From Puniceicoccales bacterium (GTDB taxonomy: Bacteria; Verrucomicrobiota; Verrucomicrobiae; Opitutales; LL51): DNA of 7,636 nucleotides. Positions 1 to 4,063 of the stretch are shown here, piece after piece. The stretch's first letter is position 1. Each line of letters opens with the position of its first letter. The notes under the pieces were generated by a model. It was given only the letters and a program-made list of their open reading frames with translations, made no database searches and was not told the DNA's origin. Where the stretch lies: the NCBI GenBank assembly GCA_031259625.1, contig JAIRLG010000044.1, positions 1 to 7,636 on the forward strand, given 5' to 3'. The translations under genes were made by a program, and so were the position numbers.

Positions 1-3
1 CCT

Positions 4-79
4 TGGTGCGAGCGAAGAGGTTCGAACTCTCAACATCCACCTTGGCAAGGTGGCACTCTGCCAATTGAGTTACGCTCGC
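4..79 (-). tRNA. tRNA-Gly (anticodon GCC)
   Basis: Read on the minus strand, this folds as a complete 76-nt cloverleaf that delivers glycine to GGC/GGU codons. The acceptor stem GCGAGCG/CGCTCGC is perfect. The D stem is ACTC/GAGT. The anticodon stem CCACC/GGTGG encloses the loop TTGCCAA with anticodon GCC. The variable loop has five nucleotides, and the T arm has the loop TTCGAAC with one G-T pair in its stem. Discriminator A is followed by an encoded CCA. It is transcribed away from the tRNA-Leu gene. The 3' end lies only a few bases from the window edge, so any terminator is outside the window. Confidence 0.97.
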
Positions 80-91
80 GAATAGCGGGCG

Positions 92-122
92 CTAGAAGTG
101 GCCATCGGCCCTCCTCCGTCAA
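92..122 (-). promoter_or_regulatory. Possible promoter of tRNA-Gly
   Basis: On the minus strand a good -35 box TTGACG (117-122) is followed after about 18 nt by a poor -10 candidate in the sequence ACTTCTAG. The expected start lies about ten bases before the mature tRNA. The -35 match and the position support it. The -10 match is weak, so this is a tentative call. Confidence 0.3.
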
Positions 123-179
123 TGGCAAAATGGTGCTGGCGGATGGAGAGCCGGCCGGCTTTTAGGGGGTGCACACCTC

Positions 180-257
180 CCGGTTTTTGCAGGATATCCC
201 GGGGATGCGGAAATTCTTCCGGCTTTTGGCAGAATGTCCCGAGCATGGGAGCTTTCC
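180..257. repeat. Two tandem 39-nt imperfect repeats
   Basis: Unit one (180-218) and unit two (219-257) both begin CCGG, run through a T-rich block into GCAGGATATCCC or GCAGAATGTCCC, and end in a short hairpin. The hairpins are GGAA-ATTC-TTCC (209-220) and GGGA-GCTT-TCCC (247-258). Changes are scattered, with a one-base indel, so the duplication is old. The second unit ends next to the first base of the palindromic element at 259, so the two may form one composite element. No function is known to me. Confidence 0.65.
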
Positions 258-258
258 C

Positions 259-358
259 CTTCGCCGCCTTGGCGGGAGGGAAAGGAAAGGCTTTTCCTTT
301 CCCTCCCGCGGGGCCCGCGCAGCGGGCCGGAGCCCGGAGGGCTCCCAAGGCGGCGAAG
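259..358. repeat. Cloverleaf-type nested palindrome, copy 1
   Basis: A 13-bp perfect closing stem (259-271 with 346-358) encloses three hairpins packed almost without spacers. Hairpin one pairs 272-288 with 293-309 (17 bp, tetraloop GGCT). Hairpin two pairs 312-318 with 322-328 (7 bp, loop GCA). Hairpin three pairs 329-335 with 339-345 (7 bp, loop GGA). Only G310 and G311 are unpaired between the stems, so either strand can form a four-way junction. It lacks tRNA consensus bases. The pairing is read directly from the sequence. A role as a non-autonomous mobile element, a processing site or a transcription stop is inference. Confidence 0.8.
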
Positions 359-456
359 CCCGCCATCCCAAACCGCCGCCGGTGGGGGAGTAGCACCCAA
401 GAGCCCAAACCCTACCTTCCGGCCCCCTACTCCGCCCTCTGGGGCCGCTAATAACG

Positions 457-485
457 TTGACAAGGGAGGCCGAGGGAATTCCCTT
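457..485 (+). promoter_or_regulatory. Probable promoter of tRNA-Leu
   Basis: A perfect -35 hexamer TTGACA (457-462) lies 39 nt before the tRNA. The -10 region expected 16 to 17 nt further on reads TTCCCT, a weak match that sits in the palindrome AGGGAATTCCCT (473-484). The start would fall near 491, leaving a leader of about ten bases. The perfect -35 and the position carry the call. Confidence 0.5.
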
Positions 486-500
486 CCGCCCTTGCCCGAA

Positions 501-585
501 GCTCAGGTGGTGGAATCGGCAGACACGCCAGACTTAGGATCTGGTGCCGCAAGGCGTGAGGGTTCAAATCCCTCCCCGAGCACCA
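501..585 (+). tRNA. tRNA-Leu (anticodon UAG)
   Basis: This is a class II tRNA of 85 nt with an encoded CCA, reading CUA and other CUN leucine codons. The D stem is GTG/CAC, the anticodon stem CCAGA/TCTGG encloses CTTAGGA (anticodon TAG), and the long variable arm TGCCGCAAGGCGT is typical of leucine tRNA. The T arm is GAGGG-TTCAAAT-CCCTC. The acceptor stem GCTCAGG/CCCGAGC has one A-C mismatch at the fifth pair, which is unusual but not disabling in itself. The gene stands alone and is followed directly by a terminator-like hairpin. Confidence 0.96.
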
Positions 586-598
586 GAGGGGCTCTTTT
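578..598 (+). terminator. Terminator overlapping the tRNA-Leu 3' end
   Basis: GAGC (578-581) pairs with GCTC (591-594), then after an A-G mismatch CC pairs with GG across the loop AGA, and TTTT follows (595-598). The 5' arm is the last four bases of the tRNA acceptor strand plus its CCA end, so the terminator can form only when that strand is not paired in the acceptor stem. Confidence 0.5.
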
Positions 599-599
599 C

Positions 600-639
600 C
601 TTCGTACCGGCGAGGCTTTTTTCTCCTCGCGAAGTTTTT
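600..639 (+). terminator. Second terminator-like hairpin after tRNA-Leu
   Basis: GCGAGG (610-615) pairs perfectly with CCTCGC (625-630) around a nine-base loop. A lower stem CTTC (600-603) pairs with GAAG (631-634) across a six-base bulge, and TTTTT follows (635-639). It would be a back-up stop for tRNA-Leu transcription. The bulge and the T-rich loop make it weaker than a textbook intrinsic terminator. Confidence 0.4.
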
Positions 640-691
640 CTCTCCCTCTTCCCTGGAAATCGGGGTGGTTGGCCGGAGAATTTATTCTCTA

Positions 692-790
692 GAGAACTCC
701 CCTGTGAAGAGGAGGTGGATTAAACTATCGAGGGAAATCCGCCTCCCTAAAGACGGAGCTGCGCCCGAGGAGGGAACTCGCTTCCCTAGG
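692..790. repeat. Diverged ~40-nt repeats downstream of doxX-like gene
   Basis: Units start at 730 (GAGGGAAATCCGCCTCCCTAA) and 770 (GAGGGAACTCGCTTCCCTAG), exactly 40 nt apart. A more distant unit (GAGAACTCCCCT) starts at 692. Each contains a short inverted repeat, and AGGGAA/TTCCCT (771-776 with 782-787) is perfect. A larger hairpin pairs 711-721 with 736-746 (11 bp with one G-T). The second unit overlaps the stop codon of the DoxX-like gene. No T tract follows on either strand, so I do not call a terminator. Confidence 0.4.
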
Positions 791-1235
791 CCTTGGGCTT
801 ACTGGAGGAAGTCCCTTCGCCATCGGCGCTCCAGCGGCCTGGGGAAGTGTAGAGGGAGGAAAGGGCGACACCGGAAAGGACGATGTGGTAGAGCACATTG
901 GGATCGGTGTAGGGAAGGCCGCTACTGTTCCGCAGGAAGAGAACCTGGGAAAGGGCGATGAAGAAGAGCACCGCGCAGGCGCTGCGGAAATAAAACCCCA
1001 CCAGGACACAGAAGCCGCCCAGGGTCATCAGGGCCGCGACGCTGCCGCCCAGGGCCCCGACACAGGACTGGCCCTCGCAGCCGAAGAGAAAACTCGCCGC
1101 GCTCGCCAGCTGCCGCAGCGCCTCCGGATGGGCGAAGGCCAGAATGCCCTGGGCCGCCAGCAGTGTCCCCACCGTGGCGCGCAGGATGAATTTCGAGAGA
1201 TTATCCCGGAAGAAGAATTGCGAGAGCGAGAACAT
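786..1235 (-). CDS. DoxX-like integral membrane protein
   Basis: The 149-residue protein looks like the DoxX family of small four-helix membrane proteins, whose members are linked to redox functions but mostly lack a proven role. Hydrophobic segments lie near residues 16-34, 62-80, 84-101 and 113-130. The first helix begins LRATVGTLL, and after the last helix comes SPGRWSAD, resembling the PGRWSLD ending I know from DoxX proteins. Two cysteines (53 and 58) sit in the loop after helix one and could form a disulfide. The tail is polar and rich in serine and lysine. The start at MFSLSQFF has no clear ribosome binding site. The gene is divergent from the DUF167 gene with only 46 bp between start codons, so their promoters must overlap. 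The family call rests on topology and two motifs. Confidence 0.65.
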   Translation of the reverse strand: MFSLSQFFFRDNLSKFILRATVGTLLAAQGILAFAHPEALRQLASAASFLFGCEGQSCVGALGGSVAALMTLGGFCVLVGFYFRSACAVLFFIALSQVLFLRNSSGLPYTDPNVLYHIVLSGVALSSLYTSPGRWSADGEGTSSSKPKA

Positions 1236-1236
1236 A

Positions 1237-1263
1237 TTGACGCCGGAGGGAAATTTTTATTTT
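1237..1263 (+). promoter_or_regulatory. Possible promoter of the DUF167-rluB pair
   Basis: TTGACG (1237-1242) and TATTTT (1258-1263) are 15 nt apart in an AT-rich island of the 46-bp divergent gap. Transcription would start near 1270, about a dozen bases before the ATG at 1282. The -35 box adjoins the start codon of the divergent DoxX-like gene, so the two transcripts may interfere. The spacing is slightly short. Confidence 0.4.
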
Positions 1264-1281
1264 TCGTAAGTCAAGCCATCG

Positions 1282-1608
1282 ATGGGCGATTTTTCCCTCC
1301 AAGTGATCCCGAATGCGTCCCGCAATCAGGTGCTGAGCGGGGCAGGAGGTATGCTGAAGCTCAAGGTTCAGGCCCCTCCGGAGGAGGGACGGGCCAATCG
1401 GGCCGTCATCGAGCTTTTGGCCAAACACTTCGGCGTTCCCAAGCGCGCCATCCGCCTGCTTTCCGGTGAGAAATCTCGGGAGAAAAGGGTTTCTATCGAG
1501 GGCCTAGAACCGAAATCGGGTGTCGGCTCTGGCGAGAAATCCCGGGGAAAAAGGGTCTGCATCGAGAGCGTGGAGCCGGAATCCGGTTTCGGGAAGCGGC
1601 CGGTCTGA
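1282..1608 (+). CDS. DUF167/YggU family protein with a duplicated C-terminal end
   Basis: A small conserved protein of unknown function, 108 residues. Residues 1-77 cover the usual domain: a first strand FSLQVIPNASRNQV, then LKLKVQAPPEEGRANRAVIELLAKHFGV, then RLLSGEKSREKRVSIEG. The family hallmarks P-x-A-x-x, the APP-x-x-G-x-AN stretch and the SGE-x-S-x-x-KR-V turn are all present. The rest is unusual: SGEKSRGKRVCIESVEPESGFG repeats the preceding 22 residues with few changes, coded by a 66-bp tandem DNA duplication. The ATG is the first in frame after the likely promoter, and I see no Shine-Dalgarno sequence. rluB starts 22 nt after the stop, which suggests one transcript. The domain call is firm, but the cellular role is unknown for the whole family. 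Confidence 0.88.
   Translation: MGDFSLQVIPNASRNQVLSGAGGMLKLKVQAPPEEGRANRAVIELLAKHFGVPKRAIRLLSGEKSREKRVSIEGLEPKSGVGSGEKSRGKRVCIESVEPESGFGKRPV
1465..1596 (+). repeat. 66-bp in-frame tandem duplication
   Basis: Unit one (1465-1530) starts GGTGAGAAATCTCGGGAGAA and unit two (1531-1596) starts GGCGAGAAATCCCGGGGAAA. They align without gaps over 22 codons and give SGEKSR[E/G]KRV[S/C]IE in both copies. Unit one is the natural end of the DUF167 domain. Unit two extends the protein. A fainter resemblance continues across the rluB start codon, where IESVEPES corresponds to SMEGEPER. Confidence 0.8.
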
Positions 1609-1630
1609 TTTCCTGTCAAAATTTCTTTCG

Positions 1631-2662
1631 ATGGAGGGGGAACCGGAACGCCTGCAGAAATTCCTCGCCCGGGCCGGTGTGGGCTCGCGGCGGCAGGGGG
1701 AGGCCCTGATCCGGGAGGGGCGGGTCAGGGTCAACGGGAATACGGCCCTATTGGGCCAATCCGTTCTGGCCGGCCGGGATCGGGTTTCGGTGGACGGGAG
1801 GCCCGTTCCGGCCCCCCTTCGGCGGCGATGGGTCTTCCTCCTCCACAAGCCACGGGGCGTGGTCTGCACCCACGGCGATCCCCGCTTCCCCCAGAAGACG
1901 GTTTTCGATTTTCTCCCGCCGAAATACCAACGGGAGCGCTTTTTCTTCTGCGGACGGCTGGATAAGGAGAGCCAGGGCATGCTGCTGCTGACGAATGACG
2001 GGGCCTTCGTCCAGCGGGTGAGCCATCCGAGCGCCCGTGTTCCCAAGGTCTACCACGTCACTCTACAGCGGGCCCTGGAGCCTGAGGATCTGAAGCGCCT
2101 GTTGCTGGGCATTGTGGACGATGGCGAGAAGTTGTTGGCCGAACGGGCCCGCTTTCTGCCCTCGGCCGATCCCGGGCCGCAGCGCCGTCTGGAAATCCAG
2201 CTGGGACAGGGGCGGAAGCGCGAGATCCGGCGCCTGCTGGAGGCGCTGGGCCATCGGGTCCATCGCCTGAAGCGCGTCCGCATCGGCCGGCTCGGGCTGC
2301 GGGGCCTGGCCCCGGGCCAGCTCCGCCTCCTGGACGAAAAAGAGATCGCCCTTCTCTTCAGCCGAGAAGAAGGGTCGAAAGGAAGTTCTGAGGTTGAACC
2401 AGAGGGAAGTCCTAGGGGTGAGCCAAAGGGAAATTCTGGGGTTCAGGGCCGCGCGCGATGGCCCTTTGCGGAGCAAAGTCGGCGCCGGCGCGCCGCGCCG
2501 GCGCCCAGGTCGGAGCCCCCTTCCGGCGGAAGGGGGCTTCGACCGGCCATCGCGCGGGAGGGACAAGACGGGGTACGTGGCCGGAAAAGCGCCTCCGGTG
2601 GCAAGACACAGGCCCTGCTGAACGGGGCCGGTTTCCGCCGCTTCCCGCTTCAGGCTCCTTAG
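1631..2662 (+). CDS. rluB: RsuA/RluB-family rRNA pseudouridine synthase
   Basis: The enzyme isomerises a specific uridine in rRNA to pseudouridine, and by overall form it is closest to RluB, which acts on 23S rRNA. Residues 7-55 are an S4 RNA-binding domain ([21 protein letters not shown]). Residues 66-80 hold LLHKPRG. The catalytic loop [17 protein letters not shown] has the active aspartate at 111. [28 protein letters not shown] follows near 192-219. The core ends near residue 243. The last 100 residues are a low-complexity, basic tail with an eight-residue repeat and a part encoded by a palindromic element. RluB proteins often carry a basic tail, but this one looks built from repeats. I chose the ATG at 1631 because it opens just before the S4 domain. 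An in-frame ATG at 1520 would overlap the upstream gene and add no domain. The paralogue assignment within the family is uncertain. Confidence 0.85.
   Translation: MEGEPERLQKFLARAGVGSRRQGEALIREGRVRVNGNTALLGQSVLAGRDRVSVDGRPVPAPLRRRWVFLLHKPRGVVCTHGDPRFPQKTVFDFLPPKYQRERFFFCGRLDKESQGMLLLTNDGAFVQRVSHPSARVPKVYHVTLQRALEPEDLKRLLLGIVDDGEKLLAERARFLPSADPGPQRRLEIQLGQGRKREIRRLLEALGHRVHRLKRVRIGRLGLRGLAPGQLRLLDEKEIALLFSREEGSKGSSEVEPEGSPRGEPKGNSGVQGRARWPFAEQSRRRRAAPAPRSEPPSGGRGLRPAIAREGQDGVRGRKSASGGKTQALLNGAGFRRFPLQAP
2379..2450 (+). repeat. Three 24-bp repeats in the rluB tail
   Basis: Units 2379-2402, 2403-2426 and 2427-2450 share the pattern A(A/G)GGAA(G/A)T(T/C)CT(G/A)(A/G)GG. They keep the reading frame and encode an eight-residue repeat: [24 protein letters not shown]. 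The third unit ends one base before the closing stem of the palindrome at 2452, the same arrangement as the 39-nt repeats beside copy 1. Confidence 0.7.
2452..2556. repeat. Cloverleaf-type nested palindrome, copy 2
   Basis: A 12-bp perfect closing stem (2452-2463 with 2545-2556) encloses three hairpins. Hairpin one pairs 2464-2469 with 2473-2478 (6 bp, loop GGA). Hairpin two pairs 2481-2491 with 2495-2505 (11 bp, loop GCC). Hairpin three pairs 2508-2524 with 2528-2544 (17 bp with one G-T, loop GGC). Only TC and CA separate the inner stems, and the outer two abut the closing stem. The element is 105 bp, exactly 35 codons, and leaves the rluB frame open. On the opposite strand it lies about 100 nt after the clpX stop, so it would also structure the clpX 3' end and could help transcription stop there. 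Confidence 0.8.
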
Positions 2663-4005
2663 GCGGCACTGGCCTTCAGCTGCTCCTCGACGGTGGCCCG
2701 GGTGATGGTGACGCGGTTCGGGCTTTCGCCGGCCTTTCCATTGGCCGGCAGGCGGTACATGGTCTCGAACATCACGCTTTCCAGGATGGAGCGCAGCGCC
2801 CGGGCACCGGTTTTCGAGGACAGCGCCCGCTCGACGATGGCCTGGATCGCCTCCGGCTCGAAGTAGAGGGCCGTTCCCTCCAGCGCCAATAATTTGGTAT
2901 ACTGCCGGATCAGCGCATTTTTCGGTTCGGAGAGGATGTGCTTAAAATCCTCCTCCCCCAGCTCGGCCAGGACGGTGACCACGGGCAGGCGCCCGACGAA
3001 TTCCGGGATCAGGCCGAAGCGGATGAGGTCGGCGGGCTGGGTCTCGGCCAGGGGATTTTTCTCCCGAACCTCATCGCCCGCTCCCCGCTTTCGGGCACCG
3101 AAGCCCATCGCCTTACGGCCGACGCGCTCGGAGACGATCTTATCCAGGCCGACGAAGGCCCCGCCGCAGATGAAGAGGATGTGGTCGGTGCGGATGCGCA
3201 CGTACTCCTGTTCCGGATGCTTCCGGCCGCCTTTGGGCGGCACATGGCAGTCCGTCCCCTCCAGGATTTTCAGCAGGGCCTGCTGCACGCCCTCGCCGGA
3301 AACATCCCGGGAAATCGACACGTTGTCCGTCTTGCGCCCGATCTTGTCGATCTCGTCGATGTAGACGATGCCGCACTCCGCCCGCTTCACGTCGTAATCC
3401 GCCGCCTGCAGCAGGCGCAGGATGATGCTCTCCACGTCCTCGCCCACGTAGCCCGCTTCCGTCAAAGTCGTGGCATCGGCGATGGCAAAGGGCACCTCCA
3501 GGATTCGGGCCAGGGTTCGGGCCAGGAAGGTCTTGCCACTGCCGGTGGGGCCGATGAGCAGGATGTTGCTCTTCTCGATTTCGACCTCCTTCAGCGCCTC
3601 ATCCTCGAGGCTCGCCAAGGGGTATTCCGAGAGGCAGATGCCCTCGGCCACGAGGCGCTTGTAGTGGTTGTGCACCGCGACGGCGAGGGTTTTCTTGGTC
3701 ATCTCCTGACCGATGACGTACTCGTCCAGCCGGGCCTTGAGTCCGCTGGGCGAGAGGGCCTTCAGGACCAGGGGCTTCGGCACCGCTGCGGTGGGAGGGA
3801 GCATCCCACCTTCCTCCCCCTCCGGCAAGTCCTCCAGCACCGTCGGATCGCGGCGGCGGAATTCCGGGAACTCCTGGCCCAGGGCCTCCGCGCAGAGGCC
3901 GACACAGGCGTCGCAGATGTGGGCCTGGCCCGGGCCGGCGATGAGCTTGCGCACCGAGAACTCATCCTTGCCGCAGAAGGAACAGCTGCGCAGTGATTTT
4001 CCCAT
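2659..4005 (-). CDS. clpX: ATP-dependent Clp protease ATP-binding subunit ClpX
   Basis: ClpX is the hexameric AAA+ unfoldase that recognises tagged proteins and threads them into ClpP in the cytoplasm. All parts are visible in the 448 residues. The N-terminal zinc domain has cysteines 8, 11, 31 and 34. Walker A is GPTGSGKT (152-159), the pore loop is GYVG (185-188) and Walker B is IVYIDEID (213-220). The RKH loop is at 261-263. The ClpP-docking loop reads MGF (300-302) where IGF is usual. The arginine finger lies in [11 protein letters not shown] (331-341) and sensor 2 in GARALRS (400-406). It is slightly longer than the usual ~420-430 residues, through the linker after the zinc domain and a basic stretch at 304-318. 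clpP is not in the window. It lies 58 nt downstream of secA in the same direction, with its own promoter. Its stop TAA overlaps the stop of the converging rluB gene. Confidence 0.98.
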   Translation of the reverse strand: MGKSLRSCSFCGKDEFSVRKLIAGPGQAHICDACVGLCAEALGQEFPEFRRRDPTVLEDLPEGEEGGMLPPTAAVPKPLVLKALSPSGLKARLDEYVIGQEMTKKTLAVAVHNHYKRLVAEGICLSEYPLASLEDEALKEVEIEKSNILLIGPTGSGKTFLARTLARILEVPFAIADATTLTEAGYVGEDVESIILRLLQAADYDVKRAECGIVYIDEIDKIGRKTDNVSISRDVSGEGVQQALLKILEGTDCHVPPKGGRKHPEQEYVRIRTDHILFICGGAFVGLDKIVSERVGRKAMGFGARKRGAGDEVREKNPLAETQPADLIRFGLIPEFVGRLPVVTVLAELGEEDFKHILSEPKNALIRQYTKLLALEGTALYFEPEAIQAIVERALSSKTGARALRSILESVMFETMYRLPANGKAGESPNRVTITRATVEEQLKASAA

Positions 4006-4013
4006 GAGAAATT

Positions 4014-4042
4014 CTTATAGGCCCGACGAGGGGTTCTGGCAA
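4014..4042 (-). promoter_or_regulatory. Promoter of clpX
   Basis: On the minus strand TTGCCA (4037-4042) and TATAAG (4014-4019) are separated by exactly 17 nt, a strong sigma-70-type match. Only eight bases lie between the -10 box and the clpX ATG, so the transcript should begin at or within a few bases of the start codon. There is no Shine-Dalgarno sequence, in agreement with leaderless translation. clpX can thus be expressed apart from secA. Confidence 0.65.
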
Positions 4043-4063
4043 GGAGTGAAGACGAGAAAAGTC

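Larger units (their letters stand above)
80..500. other. tRNA-tRNA spacer without a convincing gene
   Basis: These 420 bases separate two divergent tRNA genes. Several open frames cross the stretch on both strands, but they overlap each other, have no recognisable domain, and one runs through tRNA-Leu. I consider them artefacts of high G+C. What the spacer does hold is the two tRNA promoter candidates, a small palindrome (149-160), a 39-nt tandem repeat (180-257), a 100-nt nested palindrome (259-358) and a second small palindrome, AGGGAATTCCCT (473-484). Confidence 0.7.

Noticed and set aside
149..160. Palindrome AGCCGGCCGGCT followed by TTTT as a terminator
   Set aside because: The stem can be only four bp once a loop is allowed, and no gene ends there.
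180..257. CRISPR array
   Set aside because: Two diverged, directly adjacent units with no spacers and no cas genes.
259..358. tRNA-like gene or integron attC site
   Set aside because: It lacks the T-loop, anticodon arm and CCA of a tRNA, and the core sites and unpaired bases of attC. No integrase or cassette is near.
234..692. 152-codon plus-strand frame across the tRNA spacer
   Set aside because: It runs straight through the tRNA-Leu gene and the palindromic element and shows no protein features.
1520..1630. Longer rluB start at 1520
   Set aside because: It would add 37 residues without similarity to the family, overlap the DUF167 gene and lack a ribosome binding site. The S4 domain begins right after the ATG at 1631.
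2938..3996. 352-codon open frame antisense to clpX
   Set aside because: It mirrors clpX codons in G+C-rich sequence, has no domain, and the sense protein is unmistakable. The same holds for the frame antisense to secA at 4346-5356.
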